Shown here: positions 1 to 9,046 of the stretch, in pieces
Position numbering within the stretch: position 1 is the first letter of the stretch
Layout: every line of letters begins with the position of its first letter
NCBI GenBank assembly: GCA_963798505.1
Contig: CAWCTX010000015.1
Coordinates: 1-64,000, forward strand
Direction: 5' to 3'
DNA: 64,000 bases
Source of the DNA: CAVWSM01 sp963798505
GTDB lineage: Bacteria; Actinomycetota; Actinomycetes; Jiangellales; Jiangellaceae
Program-made: the position numbers and the translations under genes
Notes under the pieces: model-generated
The model's input: the letters and a program-made list of their open reading frames with translations, nothing else
What the model was told of the DNA's origin: nothing
The model's database searches: none

Positions 1-15
1 GTGACCCGTAGGTGC

Positions 16-846
16 TCAGTCAAATAGGTCGGAGGCGATTCGAGACCAGAACTCCTCGATGCGGGTGGGACCCTGGCCCGGCCAGCCACAGACCAGGTAG
101 TCAATGCCCAAGGCAGCGCGGGCCTCGGCGTTGCGTCGAACCTCGTCCCACGGCTCGGACAACGACAGCGACGCAGCCCGCACGATCGAGCCACCGTCAC
201 GACCTGCGGCCTCTGCGAGCCGGTTCGACCTCCCGTGACAACTCGGCATGATCATGCAGTCTGTCGGCGTGCCACACATCCGCGTGCCGCGCGACCAGCG
301 GCAGCGTGCGACGCCGGCCCGTCCCACCGATCCAGATCGGCGGGTGGGGGCGTTGCACAGGCACCGGCCGCAGCTGCGCCCCGTCGAGGCTGATCTGGTT
401 GCCCCGGTACGACACGACCTCGCCGGTCATCAGTCGGGTGAGGATCTCCAGCTCGTCCTCGAGCAGATCGAACCGCGCACCCAGTAGGCGGGAACGCCAG
501 GCCGAGCTGCCGATGCTCGGGGGCGTACCACGACGCGCCCACGCCGACATCAAGTCGGCCATGGCTTGCATGGTCGATGGTGACTACCTGGTTGGCGAAG
601 ATCGACGGGTGCCGGTAGGTCACCCCCGCGACCAACAGGCCGAGACGGATGCGGCTTGTGGCCACCGCCAAAGCAGCCAGCGTCGTCATGCCGTCGAAGC
701 AGTTGCCCGGCCCCTCGCCGTACATCGGCACGAAGTGGTCGAACCCCCAGACCCCCTCGAAGCCGAGGGCCTCGGCGAACCGAGCCCGCGCAAACGACCT
801 CGTCGAACTCCACGCGCTGCTGAGCGATGTCCAGTCCTAGGCGCAC
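16..846 (-). pseudogene. LLM-class flavin/F420-dependent monooxygenase, multiply frameshifted
   Basis: Read in pieces across different frames, this recovers one luciferase-like oxidoreductase of about 275 aa. A GTG start near 846 gives MRLGLDIAQQRVEF. A second frame holds GPGNCFDGMTTLAALA and the VGASWYAPEH segment. A third holds PPIWIGGTGRRRTLPL, the usual LLM 'P(I/L)WIGG' motif. A fourth ends in EEFWSRIASDLFD. At least three frame changes are needed, near 780, 505 and 240. The family reduces or hydroxylates substrates with F420H2 or FMNH2 in the cytoplasm. With this many breaks it is either a dead gene or poor sequence at the window edge. An intact family member lies at 56185-57102. Confidence 0.7.
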
Positions 847-848
847 GA

Positions 849-1529
849 GACCGATCCTGCCCGGCAGTCTGCTGTGGGGTCACAACAATGATCGGCAGCA
901 GAACGCGCTTGCCGAACTGCTGACGGACAGGCAAAGTCGGACGCTCCCGCGGGAAAACGCCTTTACGCAAGCGCAACCGGACCGGCGGTGATCGCGGCGA
1001 CGCCAGAGGACCCGGCCTTGCAGCCAACCTCCCGCCGGGCCGGTGAAGAGTTCGTGCACGCGCGTCGCGGCAACGGCGGGCGAGCGAAGCCGCCCTCACC
1101 GCGGCGAAGAGCGGATACCTGGGTAAGGCCCGCTCATATTCTCTTACGGGGATTGTTTGGCGCCAACCCCGCACCAATCGTTTGAGAGTGATTCCGGCGT
1201 CTCCGTTGAGATTCTCGGTCGAACCGGCATCCGGTACGTCGAGGATGGCCGGACGATGATGGCTGACTCCGAGGCTCTCGAGGGGCCGGGTCTGCTGACG
1301 CGGCCTGCCGCGTGAGCGACCCTCTACTTGATCGCTCCGTCACTCGGGCGACAGGAAGGGGGATCAGCCCACGCGATCGCGTGCCTTTCGGGGCGATCAG
1401 TGACGCGACCCCGGGGATGACGGCGTGCCTTCACCAGTGAGGTTGGCGCGGCGCCGATCGCCGTGGCGGCCAGTCTGTCTAGTGTTCCTCGGTACGGCCA
1501 TACGGCCCCGAGGCTCAGGGACCCTCAGA
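849..1529. other. Intergenic stretch without a recognisable complete gene
   Basis: No convincing complete gene. A short plus-strand open stretch ending at 1315 reads SVEILGRTGIRYVEDGRT and then a few more plausible residues, and could be the tail of a lost small gene. One diverged copy of the ~40-bp GC-rich repeat lies near 1072-1115. Confidence 0.4.
1072..1115. repeat. Diverged copy of a ~40-bp GC-rich intergenic repeat
   Basis: Contains GGGCGAGCGAAGCCGCCCTC followed by a GCGGCGAAGAGCGGA tail. This matches the core of the copies at 12494-12532 and 13565-13603 with a few differences. The 5-bp arms GGGCG/CGCCC could form a small hairpin. Confidence 0.45.
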
Positions 1530-2119
1530 AGGTGTTCCCGCGCCGCCCCATACGACCCCTCCGGTGGAGCCGTGTCGGGCCCGTACACGAGGGCGGACAC
1601 CGGCGGCGAAGGTCTGCGCCGAGATCAGTTTTAGCGGGAGGGTGCGCGCGCCTCCTCAAACAGCCGCATGCCCTTCCGACGGAAATGGGGTGCACGAACA
1701 GGTGCAGCTCGTCGACTAAGCCTGCGGCGAGCAGTTGGCGAACCACCGATACCGTCGCTCAGGGCGATATGCCCCGAGCCCCGGTCGTTTTAGTGCCCCG
1801 ACGCCCTCGACGAGGTCGCCCTGAAGCTGTCGGCGTTGCGCCACGTGAATTCCATCTGCCGGTTGGAGGTCACGATCTCGCGCATGTCGCCGAGCGCTTT
1901 GGCGAACGGCGCGTCCGCCTCGCCCGCGGCCTCCCGCTCGGGCCATGCACCGGCGAAGCCGTCATAGGTCTTGCGGCCGAACACCATGATGTTGGCCACG
2001 CCCTGGTTGGCATCGACGGCCGCGCCCATCTCGTCGTTGAAGTACGGGAAGTGCCACTCAGCGGGGTCCTCGACGACGCCGTCGAGGGCCATGAACAGGC
2101 TTGCGGTGACCTTGGACAT
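1530..2119 (-). pseudogene. RibD C-terminal/dihydrofolate-reductase-like protein, frameshifted
   Basis: The start at 2119 has a good AAAGGAG site and reads MSKVTASLFMALDGVVEDP. It continues through VFGRKTYDGFAGAWPE and EIVTSNRQMEF, as in bacterial 'dihydrofolate reductase family' (RibD-C fold) proteins. The match then jumps frames: AAGLVDELHLFVHPISVG, then GMRLFEEARAP, then LPLKLISAQTF, then SALVYGPD. About four indels occur within 600 bases, so no intact product can be made as written. The family fold resembles NADPH-dependent reductases, but most members have no known substrate. A complete relative lies at 26051-26611. Confidence 0.7.
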
Positions 2120-2347
2120 CGGGGACTCCTTTGGTTGAAGCAACCCTTGGACTGCGCAGATGAGTCAACCCCATCGGAGGCGTGAACGCCGAGGGACGCA
2201 AGAGCGTGCGGGGCTCGCCCAGCGGCCTGTCCGTGCGACTGATGTCCCGTCAGCGAGAGGCCAGCCAGCCTCGGGGCTGCGCGATCTCGGCATTGTGCAG
2301 TTTTCGCTTCGGTCCCTGGCCCGGCCGGGCGGTTCGTCCTCGGGTTG

Positions 2348-2948
2348 CTACGGGGGGTTCTTCAGGTTTAGGGAGTGATCGCGTTCGTCCCGATCCAGGT
2401 GCTCGATGGCGTAGCGCAACGCCGCGCGCGCATGGTCGCTGCGTGCCGGTCGAGGATCGGCGCGCAGGTTTGGTCGCGCTTGCCTGCCTCGCGGACCCAG
2501 CCACCGACGGCCTTGTGGACGAGCAGGTCTCGGTCGTTGGCGAGGATGTCAGCGATGGCGAAGGTGTCTTCGAGGTCCCCACGTCGGATGAACGCGTAGG
2601 TGGCGACGATCGCAGTGCGCCGCTCCAACGGGTTCGGCGACCGGCGAATGCGTACAGCTGGTCGCGCGGCTTGTCGGCGAGGTATCCGCCGATGACGAGG
2701 GTGCAGCCCGGTCCACGAGGTCCCAGGTGTCGGTCAGGTCGCGCCGCCGCACTAAAGGTCGTACGCACCTGCGGCGGACTCGCGGACGCCGTGGTCCTGG
2801 CTTGGTAGTCCATGACGCCGACGGCGCCGACCCGGGCCTCGCGCCCCGGCCCCGCGAGCAAGGCTGCGACCGCTTGTTGCTGCATGCCGATGAAGGCGTC
2901 GGCCGGCGCCAGGATCTCACACATCGGCGGGCGCCGCGCCCGCGGCAC
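2348..2948 (-). pseudogene. AlkD-like DNA alkylation repair protein, frameshifted
   Basis: Fragments in three frames line up as one HEAT-repeat alkylation-repair protein. The first frame holds MQQQAVAALLAGPGREAR and GVMDYQART. The second holds DLTDTWDLVDRAAP. The first recurs with IGGYLADKPRDQLYAFA. The third holds RRTAIVATYAFIRRGDLEDT and LLVHKAVGGWVREAGKRD. The tail RYAIEHLDRDERDH runs to a stop near 2348. AlkD-type proteins excise N3- and N7-alkylated bases, and the 'VGGWVREAGKR' block is typical. Several indels break the frame. It is the third remnant in a row, which suggests a decaying chromosomal segment or low sequence quality here. Confidence 0.65.
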
Positions 2949-3653
2949 GCAGGATCCCGGCGCACATCAACTTAGCCGCCGGGTCACGCTCGCCATGACT
3001 CCCCCGGGTATCTGCGGTGACCGGCATAGGTGCAGCTCGGCCGGCCAGTTGATGACACGCTCGACATCGACGGATCGGCCACTACGAGCGCCTCCCTGGC
3101 TTGGCCTGTCGCCGCAATCCTGTCACCCGTGCCAACACCGACCAGAAGCTAGACCCACTCGTGGCCGCTGATCTGGCCAATGAAGACTGGCCGGACAACG
3201 GCCGTCGCCCTCGGCCCATGGACCGACCGCGGCAAAGTCGTAAAGTCGATCAAGTACCAGAGACCTCACGTGCGAACCAGATATCGGCCCGCCTGCCTCT
3301 CTGGGGCTCAGCGCGATCGCCCGGGGTCACGAATTCCGGATGCGAGCGAGCGGCAAGCTCGATCAATATCGCCTGATCAATGTCAACGCCTTTCGTCGGC
3401 CATGTCGAATGGCCTGCCATGTCCACGGCGCAAGGCGTGGAGATTTCGCCACCGGCGGCAAAGGTGGACGCCGGCTGCGCGCTGCACCCCCAAGCGGCCG
3501 AGAGTTCGCGGACCTTCCCGGCGCCGATGAGTGGTGCGATGCCCCGCGCCGCCCCCGCGGGCCGCTGTGGATCGCTACAGTGCGCTTAGCAGCGTCTCGC
3601 CGGTGCGCGACTCTCAGCCGCCGCCGACTGGCCGCACTGTAGGGGGTCGTGAG
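2949..3653. other. Long intergenic region upstream of the MACPF-like gene
   Basis: About 700 bases with no open frame resembling a known protein. Only short Arg/Pro-rich frames occur. The last 15 bases hold the ribosome site for the following gene (AGGGGG at 3641-3646). I see no repeat or clear promoter here. Confidence 0.5.
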
Positions 3654-5729
3654 ATGGCAGGTCAGCAGCGCATCGTGGCGCCGTTCGCTGGACACGTGAT
3701 CGGCGAGGGCATTTCTGAGAACACCCTCGAACGCATCGGGACGGGCGTGCGCGCTGCGGTGGAGGGCGAGGACGCGCTGGCCGACGGGCAAACCGCCGAG
3801 TTCAAGTTCCGCATGGTGACGTCGCAACAGTCGCTGGAAGAGGAACTCAACATCGGGGTTGGCATTGACGCCCGTTACGGGCTGTTCAGCGGTGGCGCCC
3901 GCTTCGACTTCGCAAAGTCGAGCTCGCTCGACACGAAGTCGACGTACATCCTCGCCAGCGCCACCGTAAAGAACGCGCTTCGGTCGGGACGCGACTTCAG
4001 CCAGACCGAGGCGGCTCAGCAGTTGATCGACGCCGGCGACGTCGAGGGTTTCCGTCGCGCCTTCGGCACGCGCTTCGTGCATGCGCTGCGCACGGGCGGT
4101 GAGCTCTACGTGCTGGTGCGCGTGACATCGTCGAACGTGAAGCACCAGAGCTCCGTCGCGGCCAGCCTCCACGCGGAGTACAACGGTCTCGTCGCCGCCG
4201 GTTCGTTCAAGGCCGCGTTCAACACCGCGCGGTCCGATGCGTCTTCCCACACCGAGGTCAGCATCACGTCGATGCAGGTCGGTGGTCAAGGTGCGCAGCT
4301 GCAGTTCGTCGGCGCCGAGGCCGACAAAATCAAAGCACAGATGAACGCCTTCGCCGCCGCGGTCCACGATCACGCGGTCGCCTACGAGGCCGAGCTGTTG
4401 TCGTACGACGCACTCGCCCTGCCGTTCCCCTCTCCGGCCGAGCTCGAGGACAAGCGCGAGGTGCTCGAAGACTGTCTGCGCCTGAAGCAGCGCTACTGGT
4501 CGATCCTCGCCGATCTCCGGCTTGCTCAAGGCCCAGACTCCGGGCTGTTCTTCAGTGCCCTGCCGCCGGCCGAGGAACTCATCGCGTTAACCGCCCGCTT
4601 CACAACTCTGCTCAACGACCTGATGTCGCACGCTCGGAAGGTGGCTGACGGCATGATCCCACCCGCCCTCTTCGTGCCGGTCGACGAGCCCGCGCTACCA
4701 CTTCTGAAGCGGCGCAGCTCCACTAACTTCGGCCAGTGGTGGACCCGTCGCAACGACCCGACCCTGCTGGGAGACGAGAGCCTCATCATCCATCGCGTCG
4801 GCGACGAGGTCGCACAGCACCTGACCGTGTCCATCCTCGACGCGACCCCCGAGATCATGGAGCGAGGCTCGACATTCGTCGAGAAGCTCGACCTGAGCCA
4901 AGGCGACCTCAGCACCATCAAGCGCCTCCCCGCGATCCTCGACTCCCCGCTGCGGCGGCTGTCGATCAACCTCAATCAGGTCGCATCCCTGTCCGGCGTG
5001 GAGCAGTACCCGGGGCTTGAAAGCCTCGGCTGTCATGGCAACAGGGTCGAGGACCTCGACCCAGTCGCCGCCCTCGGTGGCCTGACATCACTGTTCGTGA
5101 TCGACAATGACATCACGGACCTCGCCCCGATCGCCGCCCTAACCCGGCTCGAGGACCTGCACCTAGGCGGCAACAACGTCGAGACGCTGGACGTCCTGCG
5201 CCACTTCCCGCGCCTGCGCAACCTGGCGCTGGCCAACGGGGAACCCGAACAGTTCGCCGATGGGGTCAGCGTGCGGCCGTTCCGTTTCCTCGACAACCCG
5301 ATCGACAACGCGCGCGCCCTCGACGATGTGCCCCTGCTCCGCAACGTTCTGACCGCGGCCGATCGCCTGCAGGTGACGGCGGTGAAGTACCCGGACCTGA
5401 CACCGCACACCGCCGGCACCGCGCAGCGACGAGGAGACTCGAACCGGTTTGAGCTGTCTCCGGCGGCGGGCGGCCCCTCGATCCAGCTCATCCTGGCGAC
5501 GCTGACGCACACCCCCGGGGCCGGCGCCGATGCCGTGATGATCTCCGCCTACATCCCCTCGCTCAAGACCGCGGCCCTCGCGTTCGCTGACCCCGAGAAT
5601 CGCAACGCCACGCTGCCGCTGGCCGTGACCAAGGCACGACTCGATGCCGAACCCATCATCGGTTTCGCCATCGCCGTGCTCGTCGGGGTCGAGCCGAGCC
5701 TGATCTTCGAAGCAACGGCGGCCGAGTGA
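3654..5729 (+). CDS. MACPF-like protein with C-terminal leucine-rich repeats
   Basis: The ATG at 3654 follows AGGGGG by 7 bases and gives 691 aa; an upstream extension to 3531 is Pro/Arg-rich and unlikely. Residues 60-240 look like a MACPF/perforin core. F137-G-T-R-F141, then six residues and G148-G149, match the family signature (aromatic-GTxF-x6-GG), with Arg where His is usual. A helical segment follows (residues 262-330). Residues ~408-530 hold about five leucine-rich repeats of internalin-like spacing (LTSLFVIDNDITDLAPIAAL). The last ~160 residues are unassigned. No signal peptide or transmembrane helix is evident. MACPF proteins oligomerise and pierce membranes, and LRRs bind ligands, so a pore-former with a recognition domain is inferred. 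No partner gene is recognisable nearby. Confidence 0.7.
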   Translation: MAGQQRIVAPFAGHVIGEGISENTLERIGTGVRAAVEGEDALADGQTAEFKFRMVTSQQSLEEELNIGVGIDARYGLFSGGARFDFAKSSSLDTKSTYILASATVKNALRSGRDFSQTEAAQQLIDAGDVEGFRRAFGTRFVHALRTGGELYVLVRVTSSNVKHQSSVAASLHAEYNGLVAAGSFKAAFNTARSDASSHTEVSITSMQVGGQGAQLQFVGAEADKIKAQMNAFAAAVHDHAVAYEAELLSYDALALPFPSPAELEDKREVLEDCLRLKQRYWSILADLRLAQGPDSGLFFSALPPAEELIALTARFTTLLNDLMSHARKVADGMIPPALFVPVDEPALPLLKRRSSTNFGQWWTRRNDPTLLGDESLIIHRVGDEVAQHLTVSILDATPEIMERGSTFVEKLDLSQGDLSTIKRLPAILDSPLRRLSINLNQVASLSGVEQYPGLESLGCHGNRVEDLDPVAALGGLTSLFVIDNDITDLAPIAALTRLEDLHLGGNNVETLDVLRHFPRLRNLALANGEPEQFADGVSVRPFRFLDNPIDNARALDDVPLLRNVLTAADRLQVTAVKYPDLTPHTAGTAQRRGDSNRFELSPAAGGPSIQLILATLTHTPGAGADAVMISAYIPSLKTAALAFADPENRNATLPLAVTKARLDAEPIIGFAIAVLVGVEPSLIFEATAAE

Positions 5730-6039
5730 CGCTGCCGGACTTAGCGACGCGGTCGGTCCCTAAACAGTCGTCCGTATCGGTGCCCGAGTCCAGTAGCCCG
5801 CCACGCGGCAGCGGTCCCCCCGATGACGGTCGCACGGCCGAGTGCGCCCTGGTCCTTCGTCGCACTAGCTCCGCATGACGACTGTGTACGCCCTTTGGGA
5901 GACATGTTCAGGCGGTCACGCGGTGGCGACCGACGATGCCCGGCATCCTGGGGCAGCGGTGGGCCGCCCTAGCGGCGCATCCGCCCCTCGGCACGACCGA
6001 TCGACCGCGCCTATTGCGGATGGTTGATCAGCGCGATGA
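5730..6039. other. Intergenic region after the MACPF-like gene
   Basis: About 310 bases between converging genes. No coding signal, repeat or strong hairpin was recognised. Confidence 0.5.
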
Positions 6040-6309
6040 CTAGCTCTGGTCAGATGCGGTCCCTAATGGGTCGGTCACGACGTCGGCTGACCATCCCAGC
6101 GGGATCACAAGCCGTCCGGCCATGTTGCTCGTTCCAATGTCCGCCAGTGCTTCGATAAGCGACGCAAACGCTTTGTGGGGCGTGTCAATACCGTCGCTGG
6201 GCGTGTAGTCGTCCAGGATCTCGTCAAGATGATTCGTCACGAACGGGTCGGATCCACTCCTCACCCTGGCATTCGCCTCGGCTGCCCATACCCGAATCGT
6301 TGGCTTCAC
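6040..6309 (-). CDS. Small acidic protein of unknown function
   Basis: An 89-aa frame starting MKPTIRVWAAEANARV and ending PLGTASDQS. Its composition (many Asp/Glu/Ile, few Arg) is unlike the Arg-rich noise frames around it, so it is probably translated. No signal peptide, membrane segment or recognised domain was found. It converges on the MACPF-like gene and lies downstream of the DUF2171-like gene on the same strand, separated by about 170 bases containing a diverged repeat copy. The function is unknown. Confidence 0.45.
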   Translation of the reverse strand: MKPTIRVWAAEANARVRSGSDPFVTNHLDEILDDYTPSDGIDTPHKAFASLIEALADIGTSNMAGRLVIPLGWSADVVTDPLGTASDQS

Positions 6310-6363
6310 CGCCGATGTTTCGCATGGGAAGCCTGACGATCAGCGGCACGACCGAGCGACTCG

Positions 6364-6400
6364 CGGCAAGAGCGGGCGAGCGTAGGCCCCACCGCGCGCA
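6364..6400. repeat. Diverged copy of the GC-rich intergenic repeat
   Basis: CGGCAAGAGCGGGCGAGCGT, then AGGCCCCACCGCGCGCA, aligns with the 39-bp copies at 12494 and 13565 but is less well conserved in its second half. Confidence 0.4.
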
Positions 6401-6480
6401 TATCAGGACGTCTGCAGGACCACCCGTGCGCCCTCAGTGACGGTTCGAGGATGGGTGACGGACGTTGAAGACCCGACTGG

Positions 6481-6840
6481 TTACCGCTCCCGCTTCCACT
6501 TAACTCGTCCAAGCAAGCGGCCAAGTCTGTCTACGACAGACGTGCCAGCATCGCCACGCGCATCGACCCGGAAGACGGGCGTGTCCTCGGGTAGTGGAAG
6601 GTTGGCCGCGTCAGCCGCAGACAGTGTGGTTCTGACGTACGAGGTGAACATCGAACCAATGTGACTCGTGTCAATAAATCGCGTGCCAGCGGGCGTCTCG
6701 ACAACGATGCCGTCAAACACGTCAACCTCTTTGACCACGAGCACTGCCTCGACAGTGCCGAACTGGTGCCCGTCGCTCGACTGCACTGGTGTTCCAGGTT
6801 GAAGCGCGGTGTATGCGATGGGCGCAGGATCGCCAGTCAT
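6481..6840 (-). CDS. PRC-barrel/DUF2171-like protein
   Basis: 119 aa. The start MTGDPAPIAYTALQPGTPVQ leads into a small beta-barrel pattern: SSDGHQFGTVEAVL, then FDGIVVETPAG, then FIDTSHIGSMFTSYV, as in PRC-barrel or DUF2171 proteins. The 'VxSxDGxxxGxVxxV' strand-turn-strand and the later 'GIVVxTxxGxRFIDxxHI' are the key similarities. The C-terminus is basic (GRVKWKRER). Such proteins are small soluble factors often linked to stress, and their biochemical role is not established. It is a monocistronic-looking minus-strand gene. Family assignment is moderate and the coding call is good. Confidence 0.6.
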   Translation of the reverse strand: MTGDPAPIAYTALQPGTPVQSSDGHQFGTVEAVLVVKEVDVFDGIVVETPAGTRFIDTSHIGSMFTSYVRTTLSAADAANLPLPEDTPVFRVDARGDAGTSVVDRLGRLLGRVKWKRER

Positions 6841-7395
6841 GCAGCAACCCTACGTGCGGCTGATCGTTGTTCTCACCACTTGTCTGCAAGGACCGGGCGG
6901 CCGCCGCCAGCGTGCGGAGGGGAAGGTCGGATGCATGGAGGTGGGGTGGTCTCGCCTGTCCGGAGGTCGCAGGTGCGCAGAAGGCGTCACGCAGAGCGAG
7001 GCACTCCTTGGGCGGCGACAGGCAGGCTGTAGCTAGCCCCGACGAGCTCGACCTAATCGCGGGGGGATGACGCTGTCACGCAGCGAGTCGACGGCACGCG
7101 GGTGATCGTGTTCGCGGGCAAGCGACCAGACGACAACCCGTCACCGAGAGATCACCATCCAAAGTCGACCTTGAGTCAGACCACACACTCGGCAGCAGAG
7201 TCGGGCGTTACGGAGGCACACCGGTCTGCATGGTTATGCCCCGAAAGGAAGGCCGTGTGAGTTGCGTTCTCCGGGCCGAGTGCGCATGGCTGCGTGCTGG
7301 CCGTCCGTAGAGGGATTCACCCTCAACGGGAATGTGGACGTCCCGAGCGCAAGGATGGCGCTGTCAACCCCTCGTTCGTCGAAGCGGAGACGGCC
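6841..7395. other. Intergenic region between divergent genes
   Basis: About 550 bases upstream of both the DUF2171-like gene and the DUF1254 gene. No protein-like frame was recognised. It probably contains the promoters of both, but no clear palindrome was picked out. The GGAG at 7386-7389 is the ribosome site of the following gene. Confidence 0.45.
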
Positions 7396-8820
7396 ATGAC
7401 GCAACCGGGACTAAGTCCGGGTATTTCTGCGGAGGTGCAGGCGTCACTTGGATCGCCGCCCAAGCTTGATACCCCGTTCGGGGTGATGGAGTTCTTCGAC
7501 GGGGTGCCAACACCTGCGACCGTGGGGCTGGGCTACGACGCGCTGGACCTGTTGCGCGGCATCGACGTGTTCTTGAACTGCATGCCGGGCGCGTCGATGC
7601 TGGCCATGCGCACTGGTCTGCGCAGCGTCGGCGCGCGATCCAACATCATCGCCTGCACCGACCCGCGCAGCACCTCCGCGCCGGTGGTGCTGACCGCGAA
7701 CACCGAGACGACCTACGGCACAACGTTCCTCGACCTCAACAGCGACGGGCCGACGGTGGTCGAGGCGCCACCGAACTCTTTGTGCTTCGTCGATGACCTG
7801 TGGCAGCGCTACGTCGCCGACATGGGCAACGCCGGACCCGACAAGGGTCAGGGCGGCAAGTACCTGTTCCTGCCGCCCGATCATTCCGGAGACGTACCGG
7901 AGGGGTATTTCGTGTACCAATCCCCGACGTACTCGAACTGGATTGTCATCCGCGCCCTGCTCGGCCTGGACTCCCTGCTGACGACTCGGATATACCCGCT
8001 CGCCGCTGCCGACAATCCGCCCCAGACCGGGTTCGTCGACATGGCCGAGTCCTCGTTCAACGGCATCCACCCGAACGATTTCACCTTCTTCGAGGAGGTC
8101 AACACGATCGTGCAGGAGGAACCGGCCGGCGCCCTCGACCCGGAACGCGCCGGACAGCTCGCCGCGATCGGGATCGTCAAGGGACGCCGATTCACACCGG
8201 ACGATCATCAGCGTGCGATCCTCGACCAGGCCGCGAAACTCGGCGCCTCCCTGGCCCGAACCCTGCTGTACAAGCCCCGCGACCGCGCCGCCTACATCTA
8301 CCCCGACGGTTCGTGGAAGACCGCGTTCGTCGGCGGCAGCCACGAGTTCCTCGCCGATGGTGCACGGTTGCTCGACTTCCGGGCCTTGATGCACTACGTC
8401 GGCACCGGAATCACACCAGCGATGACCCACGCCGCCGTCGGCGTCGGAGCCCAGTACGCCTACACGGCCGAAGACGCCGATGGTGCGCCGCTGGACGGAG
8501 CGAAGACCTACAGCCTCACGCTGCCCACCGGGATACCGGCAAGGACATTCTGGGCCATCGACATTTACGACACGCAAACCAGGTCGCTGCTGCAAACCGA
8601 CAACCCGTACCCGAGCATCAACAACCGCTTCACCAACGTCCACACCGAAGACAACGGCGATACGATCATCAACTTTGGGCCAACCCAGCCGTCGCAGCCC
8701 GACGTCAACTGGCTGCAAACCTTGCCCGGCAAGAGTTGGTTCCCCATCCTGCGGCTCTACGGCCCACTCGAACCCTGGTTCGACCAGACCTGGCGACTCG
8801 GCGAGATCCAACCCACCTGA
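7396..8820 (+). CDS. DUF1254/DUF1214 domain-containing protein
   Basis: The ATG at 7396, six bases after GGAG, gives MTQPGLSPGISAEVQASLG and 474 aa. An upstream extension to 7294 lacks family similarity. The N-terminal half has the DUF1254 pattern (YDALDLLRGIDVFLNCMPGA; VLTANTETTYGTTFLDLNSD). The C-terminal third has the DUF1214 pattern (FWAIDIYDTQTRSLLQTDN; and the ending SWFPILRLYGPLEPWFDQTW). This two-domain family is widespread in bacteria, usually secreted or envelope-associated, with no established reaction. No signal peptide is visible here. It stands alone between two larger intergenic gaps. Identity is firm at family level only. Confidence 0.85.
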   Translation: MTQPGLSPGISAEVQASLGSPPKLDTPFGVMEFFDGVPTPATVGLGYDALDLLRGIDVFLNCMPGASMLAMRTGLRSVGARSNIIACTDPRSTSAPVVLTANTETTYGTTFLDLNSDGPTVVEAPPNSLCFVDDLWQRYVADMGNAGPDKGQGGKYLFLPPDHSGDVPEGYFVYQSPTYSNWIVIRALLGLDSLLTTRIYPLAAADNPPQTGFVDMAESSFNGIHPNDFTFFEEVNTIVQEEPAGALDPERAGQLAAIGIVKGRRFTPDDHQRAILDQAAKLGASLARTLLYKPRDRAAYIYPDGSWKTAFVGGSHEFLADGARLLDFRALMHYVGTGITPAMTHAAVGVGAQYAYTAEDADGAPLDGAKTYSLTLPTGIPARTFWAIDIYDTQTRSLLQTDNPYPSINNRFTNVHTEDNGDTIINFGPTQPSQPDVNWLQTLPGKSWFPILRLYGPLEPWFDQTWRLGEIQPT

Positions 8821-9046
8821 CCCACCCGCAGCCCCACTGACGTGTGCCATTCAAATGTGTTCTGGCCCATACATGTGCGTCTTCTCAACACCCGACATTC
8901 GGCAGAGGACGGTTGATCAAACGGCTTTGCCTCGGTGAGCTTGGTCCGGGGGTCTCGGCATTGACGTCAAGCCTTGACTGGTCGGCCTGCGTCGAGGTGT
9001 TCGACGTGTCGTCGGATGACATTGTTTGTGGCGCTACAGTCCCAGT

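Noticed and set aside
3363..4529. Long minus-strand open frame opposite the MACPF-like gene
   Set aside because: High-GC codon bias keeps the opposite strand open. The plus-strand protein has domain similarity and a good ribosome site, while this frame is Arg/Glu/Leu-biased with no recognisable motif.
7444..8850. 468-codon minus-strand frame opposite the DUF1254/DUF1214 gene
   Set aside because: Mirror of a well-supported gene; no family motif.
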